Part shown: positions 17,203-25,545 of the stretch, piece by piece
Layout of the letters: each line of letters begins with the position of its first letter
Numbering within the stretch: the first letter of the stretch is position 1
Assembly (NCBI GenBank): GCA_900554695.1
Contig: USHV01000009.1
Location: forward strand, 1 to 64,000
Length of the DNA stretch: 64,000 nt
Source of the DNA: an uncultured Prevotella sp.
GTDB lineage: Bacteria; Bacteroidota; Bacteroidia; Bacteroidales; Bacteroidaceae
Direction of reading: 5' to 3'
The notes under the pieces: generated by a model
Database searches by the model: none
Told to the model about the DNA's origin: nothing
The model's input: only the letters and a program-made list of their open reading frames with translations
Made by a program: the position numbers and the translations under genes

Positions 17203-17288
17203 GCCGCAATGGTGGAATTGGTAGACACGAGGGACTTAAAATCCCTTGGCCAGAAATGGCTGTGCGGGTTCGAGTCCCGCTCGCGGCA
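17203..17288 (+). tRNA. tRNA-Leu (anticodon TAA)
   Basis: A full cloverleaf of 86 nt is visible: acceptor GCCGCAA with TCGCGGC, a D arm with GGTAGA, an anticodon stem AGGGA/TCCCT with loop CTTAAAA (anticodon TAA at 17237-17239), a long class II variable arm (TGGCCAGAAATGGCT) and a T arm GCGGG TTCGAGT CCCGC. The discriminator base is A and CCA is not encoded. Acceptor pair 6-67 is an A-C mismatch. The next CDS starts 22 bases later, so the tRNA is probably cut from a common transcript. Confidence 0.95.
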
Positions 17289-17310
17289 CTTATTTTAACA
17301 AACTTTTATT

Positions 17311-18984
17311 ATGCGAAAAAATCTGATTTATACCCTTTCAGCATGCTCCGTACTTGTTTTTGCGTCATGCTCAAAGATGGGACCACTCTCAGCTGATAAC
17401 TTTACGGTAACTCCTAACCCGCTTGAGTCACAGGCAGGACAGGTGCCGGCAACGATAAGTGGAATGTTCCCGGAGAAGTACATGAAGAAAAAGGCGACTG
17501 TTACTGTAACCCCAGAGCTGCGCTATGCCAACGGTCAGGTGGCTAAAGGCCAAAGCGCTACCTTCCAGGGAGAAAAGGTTATGGGCAACAATCAGACCAT
17601 ATCATATCGTCTGGGTGGCCGTTACACAATGAAGACAAGCTTCGACTATGTGCCTGAAATGCAGCAGAGCGAGTTGTATCTCACTTTCGACGCACGCAAG
17701 GGCAAGAAGACTTATGACGTGCCGGCAGTGAAAGTGGCTACCGGAGTAATCTCTACTTCAGAGCTTTACAAGAAGACCATCCTCACAGACGGCGGTTGCA
17801 TAGCTCCTGATTCATTCCAGCGCGTAAGAGCACAGAAGCAGGAAGCTAACATCAAGTTCCTCATCAACCAGGCTAACCTGCGCAAGAGCGAGCTGAAGAA
17901 CAACTCGGTTACTGAGTTCGTTAAGATGTTGAAGAAGATCAACGACGACCGCGAGGGTCTCAACATACAGAACGTTGAGGTTCAGGCTTACGCTTCACCG
18001 GAAGGTGGTGTTAAGTTCAACGACAAACTGGCTTCTAAACGTCAGGACGTTTCTGAGAAATATGTAAAAGACCAGCTCAAGAAGACTAACGTGAGCACAG
18101 GCGTTGACGCTCATTACACAGCACAGGACTGGGAAGGCTTCCAGAAGCTCGTTCAGGCTTCAGACCTTCAGGACAAGGAAGTAGTTCTGCGCGTTCTGTC
18201 AATGTATAAGGACCCGGAGGAGCGCGAACAGCAGATCCGCAACATGTCGGCCGTATTCCGTGAGCTGGCTGACGGCATCCTGCCTGAACTCCGTCGTTCA
18301 CGTCTTATCATCAACTATGAGACAATCGGACGCAGCGACGAGCAGATACAGCAGCAGTATGCTGAGGATCCTACAAAGCTGAGCGCTGACGAACTGCTCT
18401 ATGCAGCAACTCTCGTTGACGACAATGCTAAGAAAGAGGAAATCTATAAGAAGACTGCCGAGCTCTACGACCGCGACTACCGCGCATACAACAACCTGGC
18501 TTCTCTGAGCCTGGCTAAGGGTGACAAAGAGGCTGCCGCTTCTTATGTAGAGAAAGCTCTGCGCATAGACAACAACGCTGCTGAGGCTTATGCTAACCGC
18601 GGACTCATCAACCTGATCAACGGAAACGTTTCAGAGGCTGAGGCAGACATCGCAAAGGCTGCCGGCTCTGAGAATGTTTCTTACGCTCTCGGTGTGCTCA
18701 ACATCGCTAAAGGCAACTACGCTCAGGCTGAAAAAGACTTCGGTGACGTGAATACCAACAGCGCTGCTCTGGCTCAGCTCCTTAACAAGAACTACGCCGC
18801 AGCTACCGCTACTCTCGACAAAGTGCCTGCTCAGAACGGAATGACTGCCTATCTGCACGCTATCGTTGCAGCTCGTCAGGCTAACAAGTTCGCAACTTCT
18901 TCTTATCTGAAAGAGGCTCTTCAGAAAGATCCTTCGTTGAAGGCATACGCTGACAACGACTTGGAACTGTCCATACTGAAGTAA
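17311..18984 (+). CDS. TPR lipoprotein with OmpA-like segment
   Basis: This 557-residue lipoprotein (signal ending VFASC) has three regions. The first, to about 165, is beta-rich. The middle (about 170-350) contains VEVQAYASPEGGVKFNDKLASKRQDVSEKYVKDQL, which resembles the OmpA C-terminal peptidoglycan-binding pattern. The C-terminal third carries TPR helices (YRAYNNLASLSLAKGDKEAAASYVEKAL, AEAYANRGLINLINGN). Codons are strongly biased toward one set, unlike many neighbours, which suggests high expression. It follows tRNA-Leu by 22 bases and is directly abutted by the next lipoprotein gene. It probably links the outer membrane and cell wall, by inference. Confidence 0.78.
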   Translation: MRKNLIYTLSACSVLVFASCSKMGPLSADNFTVTPNPLESQAGQVPATISGMFPEKYMKKKATVTVTPELRYANGQVAKGQSATFQGEKVMGNNQTISYRLGGRYTMKTSFDYVPEMQQSELYLTFDARKGKKTYDVPAVKVATGVISTSELYKKTILTDGGCIAPDSFQRVRAQKQEANIKFLINQANLRKSELKNNSVTEFVKMLKKINDDREGLNIQNVEVQAYASPEGGVKFNDKLASKRQDVSEKYVKDQLKKTNVSTGVDAHYTAQDWEGFQKLVQASDLQDKEVVLRVLSMYKDPEEREQQIRNMSAVFRELADGILPELRRSRLIINYETIGRSDEQIQQQYAEDPTKLSADELLYAATLVDDNAKKEEIYKKTAELYDRDYRAYNNLASLSLAKGDKEAAASYVEKALRIDNNAAEAYANRGLINLINGNVSEAEADIAKAAGSENVSYALGVLNIAKGNYAQAEKDFGDVNTNSAALAQLLNKNYAAATATLDKVPAQNGMTAYLHAIVAARQANKFATSSYLKEALQKDPSLKAYADNDLELSILK

Positions 18985-19977
18985 ATGAGAAAACTCATAT
19001 ATTTCTTTCTGCTCACCCTGGTTTTGGTGTCGTGCTCGACCGACGATAAACATTTCAAGATCGACGGTCGTCTGCTCCACCTCAACCAGGGTGAGTTTTA
19101 TGTTTACAGTCCTGACGGCGACAACGGAAAAATCGACACGATAAAGGTCGAGGCGGGACGTTTCACTTACGAGATACCGTGCAGCCGCCCGATGACTCTT
19201 ATGATTATATTCCCAAACTTCACCGAACAGCCGGTGTTCGCAGAGCCGGGCAAGACGGTGGAAATAAAGGGAAGCGCGTCCAATCTGAAGGAGATGGAAG
19301 TGAAGGGAACAGACGACAACAAGCTGATGAACTCCTTCCGCGAGCAGATTGTATCAGCTTCGCCTCCCGAGGCGAGGAAATACGCACGCCAGTTCGTCCT
19401 CGATCATCCTGAGTCGATGGTCGGAGCTTATCTCGTGCGACGCTACTTCATACAGTCGCCAAATCCCGACTTCGCCGTGGCCGACGAGCTTATAAGCCTG
19501 ATGATAAAGCATCAGAGCAAATATGGATATCTCCGTCAGCTGCAACAACAGATAAAGGGACGCGGCAGCTCAAAGATAGGTGCGCCGGTGCCCGCTTTCT
19601 CTGCCAAGACCATCGACGGCAAGACGCTTACCGCTGCCAGCCTTTCTGCCACACCCACTGCCGTTGTATGCGTGTGGGCTTCGTGGTGCTATGAGAGCAT
19701 AAACATGCTCCGCCAGTTGTCGCTGCTTAGAGACAACGAAGGGAAAAACTTCACATTGATAGGTCTTTCGGTGGATGCATCCATCGACGACTGCCGCAAT
19801 ATAATTAAGAACAACATGCTCAATGTCGATGTTGTGTGTGACGGCGACATGGTGAACGGCAAACTTTTCAGAACACTGGCATTCAGTTATGTGCCCGACA
19901 ACATCGTCGTGAAGAACGGACGTGTGGTCGCGCGCAACCTAAACATGGAGCAGCTGAAGGATCAGCTTAATAATTGA
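18985..19977 (+). CDS. thioredoxin-fold lipoprotein (DUF4369/TlpA-like), no CxxC
   Basis: The ATG follows the previous stop with no gap. The 330-residue lipoprotein (LVLVSC) has an N-terminal beta domain like DUF4369 (about 20-120). A C-terminal TlpA/AhpC-type thioredoxin fold follows (about 190-325: GAPVPAFSAKTIDGKTLT, VCVWASWCYESINMLRQL, LIGLSVDAS). Where thiol-disulfide enzymes have WCxxC, this one has WCYES: the second cysteine is missing. Disulfide exchange by the usual mechanism is therefore unlikely, and it may be a binding or scaffold protein. It is translationally linked to the TPR lipoprotein. Confidence 0.82.
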   Translation: MRKLIYFFLLTLVLVSCSTDDKHFKIDGRLLHLNQGEFYVYSPDGDNGKIDTIKVEAGRFTYEIPCSRPMTLMIIFPNFTEQPVFAEPGKTVEIKGSASNLKEMEVKGTDDNKLMNSFREQIVSASPPEARKYARQFVLDHPESMVGAYLVRRYFIQSPNPDFAVADELISLMIKHQSKYGYLRQLQQQIKGRGSSKIGAPVPAFSAKTIDGKTLTAASLSATPTAVVCVWASWCYESINMLRQLSLLRDNEGKNFTLIGLSVDASIDDCRNIIKNNMLNVDVVCDGDMVNGKLFRTLAFSYVPDNIVVKNGRVVARNLNMEQLKDQLNN

Positions 19978-20000
19978 TTGACACCATAAAACCTTTTTAG

Positions 20001-21551
20001 ATGCTCGTAAAGACTTATTGTGCCGCCGTGAACGGCCTTGAGGTTACGACCGTTACCATTGAGGTGAACCTCAACCGTGGGGTGATGTACCACTTCACAG
20101 GCCTTGGCGACACGGCCGTACGTGAGGGACGCGACCGCATTGCGTCCGCCCTTCAGTATAACGGATACAAGTTTCCGCATGCCGACATAACCGTAAACAT
20201 GGCGCCGGCAGATCTGCGCAAGGAGGGAAGCAGCTTCGACCTGCCTCTCGCCATTGCCATTCTTGCTGCGGCGGGAAGCATTGTTTCCGAAGAGCTCGAC
20301 CGTTATATGATGGTCGGCGAGCTGAGTCTTGACGGCAATCTGCAGCCTGCCAAGGGTGTGTTGCCCATCGCGATACGTGCCCGTGCCGAGAAGTTCAAGG
20401 GACTGATAGTGCCTAAGCAGAACGTGCGCGAGGCCGCCGTGGTGAACAATCTCGAGGTTTACGGCATGGAGAATATACGCGATGTCATCGCGTTTCTCAC
20501 CGGTAAGGAGCATCCCGAACCTACGGTCATCGACACACGACGCGAATTCTACGAGCAGCAATACAAGTTCGACCTCGACTTTGCCGACGTGCGCGGACAG
20601 GAAAACGTGAAGCGTGCGCTTGAGGTTGCGGCCGCAGGAGGCCACAATATGATTATGATAGGTCCGCCGGGAAGCGGTAAGTCGATGATGGCAAAGCGTC
20701 TGCCGTCCATCCTTCCGCCGCTCTCGCTAAGCGAAAGTCTCGAGACTACGCAGATACACAGCGTGGCGGGAAAGCTCGGACGCGGCACTTCGCTCATATC
20801 GCAACGCCCGTTCCGCGCGCCGCATCACACCATATCAGAGGTGGCTCTCGTGGGTGGTGGCGTCAATCCGCAGCCCGGTGAGATATCTCTTGCGCACAAT
20901 GGTGTGCTCTTTGCCGACGAGCTTCCCGAGTTCAACAAATCCACTCTCGAGGTGCTCCGCCAGCCTTTGGAGGACCACAAGATAACCATCTCGCGAGCAA
21001 AATACACCATCGAATTTCCCTGTTCGTTCATGTTCGTCGCCTCGATGAACCCTTGTCCGTGCGGCTACTACGGCGATCCGACCCATCACTGTGTGTGCAC
21101 TCCTGGTCAGATACAGCGGTATATGAGCAAGATATCCGGTCCGTTGCTCGACCGAATAGACATTCAGATAGAGATAACTCCCGTGCCTTTCAAGGACATA
21201 TCGAAGACAGCGCCTGGCGAATCGAGCGCCGTCATACGCGAACGTGTCATCGCCGCGCGTCAGATACAGGAAGAACGATTCCGCCCTTACAAGGGAGTGC
21301 ACTGCAACGCGCAGATGTCCGAGCGCATGATACACACTTTTGCCGAGCCTGACGCCGAGGGCGTTGCCCTCCTACGCACTGCCATGGAGCGGCTGAGTCT
21401 GTCGGCACGCGCATACAACCGCATACTGAAGGTGGCGCGTACCGTTGCCGACCTTGCCGGCAGCGAGAAGGTGAAGCCCGAACATCTGGCCGAAGCCATA
21501 TCCTACCGCAATCTCGATCGCGGCGACTGGGCGGAGAGACAGTTCCGCTGA
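20001..21551 (+). CDS. YifB/ComM-family AAA+ ATPase with Mg-chelatase-like domain
   Basis: This 516-residue cytoplasmic protein has an N-terminal Lon-protease-like fold (about 1-170), a Walker A motif GPPGSGKS near 221-228, Walker B-like LFADELPEF, and the C-terminal Mg-chelatase-related domain. The Cys-rich insert SMNPCPCGYYGDPTHHCVC is typical of the family. ComM in competent bacteria is a helicase that promotes branch migration of incoming DNA; elsewhere its role is less clear. The length is normal. It is 23 bp after the lipoprotein gene, possibly in the same transcript. Confidence 0.92.
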   Translation: MLVKTYCAAVNGLEVTTVTIEVNLNRGVMYHFTGLGDTAVREGRDRIASALQYNGYKFPHADITVNMAPADLRKEGSSFDLPLAIAILAAAGSIVSEELDRYMMVGELSLDGNLQPAKGVLPIAIRARAEKFKGLIVPKQNVREAAVVNNLEVYGMENIRDVIAFLTGKEHPEPTVIDTRREFYEQQYKFDLDFADVRGQENVKRALEVAAAGGHNMIMIGPPGSGKSMMAKRLPSILPPLSLSESLETTQIHSVAGKLGRGTSLISQRPFRAPHHTISEVALVGGGVNPQPGEISLAHNGVLFADELPEFNKSTLEVLRQPLEDHKITISRAKYTIEFPCSFMFVASMNPCPCGYYGDPTHHCVCTPGQIQRYMSKISGPLLDRIDIQIEITPVPFKDISKTAPGESSAVIRERVIAARQIQEERFRPYKGVHCNAQMSERMIHTFAEPDAEGVALLRTAMERLSLSARAYNRILKVARTVADLAGSEKVKPEHLAEAISYRNLDRGDWAERQFR

Positions 21552-21566
21552 ACGCCGCAATTCGCT

Positions 21567-21609
21567 GCGCCGTATGCTTCCCCTGGTTTGATGGAAGCAC
21601 GCACGGCGC
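21567..21609 (+). terminator. strong hairpin between YifB and HAD genes
   Basis: GCGCCGT (21567-21573) pairs with ACGGCGC (21603-21609), and the inner TGCTTCC (21575-21581) pairs with GGAAGCA (21593-21599). This is a long stem but no T tract follows. It may be a pause or processing site. Confidence 0.5.
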
Positions 21610-21630
21610 CCGACCACAACATATATAATA

Positions 21631-22320
21631 ATGAGAAAATTCGAAAATATATACGTCATAGCATTCGATGCCGACGACACGCTTTGGGACTGCCAGTCGC
21701 ACTTTTCCGACGTGGAGCGCCGCTACTGCGACATACTTTCGCCATACGCCGACGCCAAAACGGTGTCCGACGAGCTTTTCGCCGTTGAGACATCCAATAT
21801 GTCCCTGCTTGGATACGGCGGCAAGGCATTCACCATTTCGCTCGTGGAGAACGCCCTGCGGCTCAGCGGTTACCGCATGGCTGCTGCCGATGTGGCGCGC
21901 ATTGTGGATCTGGGCAAGTCGCTGCTTCGTCTTCCCGCCACTCCGCTTCCCGGCGTGCGTGAGGCTCTCGAGGCATTGAAAGGCTATCGGCTCGTGGTGT
22001 TCACCAAGGGCGAATTGCTCGATCAGCACAGTAAACTGATGCGTTCCGGACTGTCGCAATATTTCTCTCACGTTGAGGTTGTGACCGACAAGACCGAGGC
22101 AACCTGCCTGTCGCTCTGCCGTACGCTGCGTGTTGAGCCGCGTCGTTTGCTGATGGTGGGCAATTCTTTCAAGAGCGACATAGCGCCGATGCTGTCGATA
22201 GGTGCTTCGGCGGTGTATGTTCCGTTCCACGTAACGTGGAAATATGAACACACGGAAGAGTTCGCTCACGAACGCCTCAGGCAGATATCTGACATCGTTG
22301 AATTGCCCGCCTTGCTCTGA
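21631..22320 (+). CDS. HAD-superfamily hydrolase
   Basis: This 229-residue phosphatase-like protein has motif I FDADDTLWD (nucleophile Asp near residue 12), motif II VVFTKGE, a lysine in DKTEAT, and motif IV LLMVGNSFKSDIAPM. The helical cap is inserted after motif I, as in subfamily IA. The substrate is unknown; Bacteroidales homologues are annotated only as HAD hydrolases. It is 79 bp after the YifB gene and ends before a convergent intergenic region with element C. Confidence 0.88.
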   Translation: MRKFENIYVIAFDADDTLWDCQSHFSDVERRYCDILSPYADAKTVSDELFAVETSNMSLLGYGGKAFTISLVENALRLSGYRMAAADVARIVDLGKSLLRLPATPLPGVREALEALKGYRLVVFTKGELLDQHSKLMRSGLSQYFSHVEVVTDKTEATCLSLCRTLRVEPRRLLMVGNSFKSDIAPMLSIGASAVYVPFHVTWKYEHTEEFAHERLRQISDIVELPALL

Positions 22321-22509
22321 CGGCGGATGTAAGAACAACGGTATAGCAGCAAAACGATGTGCCGTGTGCGGCGTATGTAGTGGCTGAAGCATCGCAAGTT
22401 GTCTGCCAATACCTCTCGAATGACAATTGTCCGTGCAGTAACGGGTATGTAAATGAAAGGGAAATATCAGTCATTTATTGGGTGTATGGAACATCATACA
22501 ATGTCCGTG

Positions 22510-22529
22510 TTTTGCATAATTATGCAAAA
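22510..22529. promoter_or_regulatory. perfect 20-bp palindrome, ARG-box-like
   Basis: TTTTGCATAATTATGCAAAA is a perfect inverted repeat. The core TGCATnnnnATGCA resembles the arginine-repressor box of enterobacteria (TGAATnnnnATTCA). Binding by ArgR is an inference. Confidence 0.45.
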
Positions 22530-22846
22530 TAGACGTCAGAAAAAACTTCATCCGTAAATCGAAATCCGGAAAAAGAAACTGGGAAATCGGCCACGTGGCA
22601 ATCGCTTTTCGGTGCGATTAAGCCGTTTTCGAAGCAGTAACACGAAATGATGAAAACGAAGTGAAATGGCGCGAATTATGTGTTTTAACCGGATTAATAT
22701 ATACATTCGCAGCAAAATAGGGCTTTTCAGTGCAATTCCGGACACCGGAATGTGGACATAAAATCGCAGTATGACGATACGAAAAAGTAGATGGCACGCT
22801 GTGTTAGAATGTCGGTTTTTGTATATGATGCAGCAGTCCGGTTTGC

Positions 22847-22978
22847 GAAAGAGTGCTTTCCGGCCTACGATAAAGCCCGTTTCAGGGTGCGATAAAGCCC
22901 ATTTCGGAGCGCAATATAGGCCATTTTGGAGCACAATAAAGCCCATTTCGGAGAATGATAAAGGCTGTTTGAGGGTGC
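22847..22978. repeat. 22-bp-period array, 6 units (array C)
   Basis: Units start every 22 bases from 22847 (cores GAAAGAGTGCTTTCC, GATAAAGCCCGTTTC, GATAAAGCCCATTTC, AATATAGGCCATTTT, AATAAAGCCCATTTC, GATAAAGGCTGTTTG). Linkers such as AGGGTGC recur. One or two decayed units may follow to 23022. Confidence 0.88.
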
Positions 22979-23310
22979 GGAACGCATTTTCCGACACCTT
23001 CAAACAGGCTCTTTCACAAGAGCAATAAGCTGTTTTTGCTGCACGTTTGTGCGCAAACAGTTGTGTATCAGAGATTTAAATGAAAAGTCGAAAAGTCTGG
23101 AATCCGTGTCCGATCGGTCGTCCGAAGGTTCTGACGGAGTTTTTCAGGCCTTATGATTGCATATTTATTCGTTTGCAGAATCGCTTCCGTATAAATATAC
23201 ACTTCTGCGTTTCTGTATGTAATATTTCCTTTAGACCAATTTTATTTGTTCGTTATTCCTTGACGTGAAGCGGTTTTTGAGGCTATGTTATTGCGTTTCC
23301 GGTATGTCGT

Positions 23311-25014
23311 TTAAATGTTTCTTATGCGGTCGTCGAACTCCTTTGCGCCACCTTTCACGCCGAATATCTTTTGCAGCAGACGCGCCCTCGTGTTGGTGAC
23401 CGACTGCGACGACATGCCCGTCAGCACCGCAATCTCCGTTGGTATGAACCGCAGGCGTGTCAGTATCGTGATGTTTATCTCGTTGGGCGATAGCTTGGTG
23501 TGCTCGGCGAACAGCGTGTTCAGTCTGCCGTCGTAGCTGTTCGTCAGCTGATGAAGCGCGTCCCAGTCCTGTTTTTCAGCCGTCCGTCCTACTGAAGCCA
23601 GGCGGTGTAGGGCATACACACAGTCGGCGTTTATCAACCGGTCCTCCATATTCCACTGTTCCGGATTGCGCCGGTCGTTCTGATATCCCGCCAGTTGCGC
23701 CTGCATTTTCTCAAGTTCGTGCGTCTTCTCCTCAATCAGTCTGACGTCCTTCTCCCTTGCCTGTTGCAGTTCGTCGAGCCGCTGTCGCAGGGCGCGATAG
23801 CTCTCAAGGTCGCGCGTGTAGCCGGCGTTCAGTTCCTTCAATGTCAGTTTCTGCCTGTTTATCACACGTCCGTAGTGGCTCATTCTGCGGCGGTGATAAA
23901 CCAGAAATCCCACCAGTGCTATTATCAGTATGGCCGCCGCGCCACCCAGACGCATCATCTGCGCACGGTAGATACGTTCGCTCCGTCGGCTGTCGTAGTT
24001 GTTCTGCAACTCCACGAGCGAGCTTGCCGTCTCGGTGGATACGTCGCGGTCGTACACAGTGTTGAGTCTGTCGCTCAGAAACAGTTGCGATTTCTCGTCG
24101 TTTTTTATGCGAGCGAGTGTTATGAGTTTCTTCAGTGCGCTCTTGCTTATGGCCGGCACGTCGGAGTCGGCAGCGTCATACCACATCCGTTCAGCCCTCT
24201 TCATGTCGTTTGCAGCGGCGTATATGTCGCCCAGACGGAGCGACGCCATACGGTCAGGACAACCCACATAAGCCATCGTCAGCAACCGGTTGGCACGCGC
24301 GGTGTCGCCGCTGTTCATATAGTAACAGCCCAGATTGGTGCGTATGAGCGACTGCACCTCCGGGCCTGCCTTTGGAAGTAGCGGCCGACAATGGTTCATG
24401 CACATCATGAAACTGTCTGTACGGTTTATCCGCATATACTCCGTCGCCATGTCGTTCCACGCCCGTGCCACGTGGTCTGTGCTTCCGGTGCACTGCGCCG
24501 CGTCGAGTTCCATACGGCGATATTTCATCACCAGGTCGTGATGTCCCGTCACAATGTTAATCTGTGCCAGCGCCGCGGCAACCCTGAAGCTGAGAAAACT
24601 ATCGTCTGTACCGGCCGCCGCTTCCTCCGCTATCTTCAGGTTGAGCACGGCGTCGTGCAGCTGTCCGTTGTAGTAGAGACACAAGGCAAGCTGCACCAGC
24701 GCCCTTGCCCTGCGGCGTTTGTCACTGCATTGGTCGAAGTAGGCGGCACTTTCGCTTATATACCGGCTGTTCGTCAGTTTCACATCGAGTCCGTGCACCG
24801 CTTCGGTGTATGCCAACTCGTAGAGTGCACTGTCTGCCGGGCCGGCGCACAGACTGTCCTTGTGGCCGTAGAGCAGCGTCAGCGCGCCGTGCGGATCGGT
24901 GTCGGTCATGCTCTCGGCGCGTATGATTGTGCTGTCATACTTATTCCTTTGTCCACACGCCACCATGAGTATGGCTGTGGCGAGGAGTGTGATTATCGTG
25001 CCGCTGCGGTTCAT
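23311..25014 (-). CDS. membrane-anchored TPR protein with C-terminal helix-turn-helix
   Basis: From the ATG at 25014 this is 567 residues. A lipoprotein-type signal (LMVACGQ) is followed by about 350 residues of TPR-like helices, one transmembrane segment (AAAILIIALVGFLVYHRRR, near 385), a coiled coil with many Glu, Gln and Arg residues, and a C-terminal LuxR-like helix-turn-helix (LSPNEINITILTRLRF, PTEIAVLTGMSSQSVTNTRARL). The layout suggests a one-component regulator that senses outside the membrane and binds DNA inside. The gene begins 2 bases after the TonB-C gene stop, so the two are coupled. The target genes are unknown. Confidence 0.8.
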   Translation of the reverse strand: MNRSGTIITLLATAILMVACGQRNKYDSTIIRAESMTDTDPHGALTLLYGHKDSLCAGPADSALYELAYTEAVHGLDVKLTNSRYISESAAYFDQCSDKRRRARALVQLALCLYYNGQLHDAVLNLKIAEEAAAGTDDSFLSFRVAAALAQINIVTGHHDLVMKYRRMELDAAQCTGSTDHVARAWNDMATEYMRINRTDSFMMCMNHCRPLLPKAGPEVQSLIRTNLGCYYMNSGDTARANRLLTMAYVGCPDRMASLRLGDIYAAANDMKRAERMWYDAADSDVPAISKSALKKLITLARIKNDEKSQLFLSDRLNTVYDRDVSTETASSLVELQNNYDSRRSERIYRAQMMRLGGAAAILIIALVGFLVYHRRRMSHYGRVINRQKLTLKELNAGYTRDLESYRALRQRLDELQQAREKDVRLIEEKTHELEKMQAQLAGYQNDRRNPEQWNMEDRLINADCVYALHRLASVGRTAEKQDWDALHQLTNSYDGRLNTLFAEHTKLSPNEINITILTRLRFIPTEIAVLTGMSSQSVTNTRARLLQKIFGVKGGAKEFDDRIRNI

Positions 25015-25016
25015 TC

Positions 25017-25415
25017 TCAGTTCATTCTGTAAGTGATAGGAATGGCGAACTGTACTCTTACTTTCTCTCCTTTGTTCATTCCCGGTTTCCACTTCGGCAT
25101 CTTCTTCACTGTTTCCACAGCTACCTTGTCGAGCGTCGGGGTGGCGTGTTTCTCCACCTTGAAGTTGGTCAGCGAACCGTCTTTCTCAACAACGAAGCTC
25201 ACAAGCACGCGTCCTTCCTCGCCGCGCTTTATCGCTTCCTCCGGATACTTCTGGTTTTCGCTCAGGAACTTATACATGGCAAGCTGGCCGCCCGGATATT
25301 CCGGCAGCACCTCGCACTTTTCATACACTTTCTCTTTATTCTCTTTTGTGGTCTGTGCGGCTGCCGTCGATACCATGATCATTGCGGCAAGCGCCATCAT
25401 AAGTATTCTTTTCAT
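25017..25415 (-). CDS. secreted TonB C-terminal domain protein
   Basis: This 132-residue protein has a Sec signal (about 1-20) and a single TonB-C fold: PEYPGGQLAMYKFLSENQKYPEEAIKRGEEGRVLVSFVVEKDGSL, then VAVETVKKMPKWKPGMNKGEKVRVQFAIPITYRM. TonB carries energy from ExbBD to outer-membrane transporters, but this copy lacks the usual transmembrane anchor and Pro-rich spacer. It may instead be a periplasmic partner or a signal-transfer piece. It is the first gene of a two-gene unit with the TPR/HTH protein. Confidence 0.85.
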   Translation of the reverse strand: MKRILMMALAAMIMVSTAAAQTTKENKEKVYEKCEVLPEYPGGQLAMYKFLSENQKYPEEAIKRGEEGRVLVSFVVEKDGSLTNFKVEKHATPTLDKVAVETVKKMPKWKPGMNKGEKVRVQFAIPITYRMN

Positions 25416-25465
25416 AATACATCAGTTTTTTTGCGTTAGACATGTTTGTTCTTGTCCGGACGCTG

Positions 25466-25497
25466 CAAATATAGGATGAAAAAACAAAACGAACAAA
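25466..25497 (-). promoter_or_regulatory. promoter of TonB-C/regulator operon
   Basis: On the minus strand TTTG (25497-25494), 20 bases, then TATATTTG (25473-25466), about 50 bases upstream of the TonB-C start. Confidence 0.65.
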
Positions 25498-25545
25498 ACG
25501 ATTCGTTACACAATATTACACTGTACGGCCGTAGTGTAATAATTT

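Larger units (their letters stand above)
22321..23310. other. 990-bp intergenic region with array C and palindromes
   Basis: No gene is supported. The region contains a perfect 20-bp palindrome (22510-22529), a six-unit 22-bp array (22847-22978), a degenerate continuation to about 23020, and two ARG-box-like palindromes at 23158-23171 and 23188-23201. A minus-strand open frame of 151 codons over the array is an effect of the array having few stop codons. It lies between convergent genes. Confidence 0.6.

Noticed and set aside
22548..23003. 151-codon minus-strand frame over array C
   Set aside because: It is the same array effect; similar open stretches appear over the other arrays in several frames, with no shared protein sequence.
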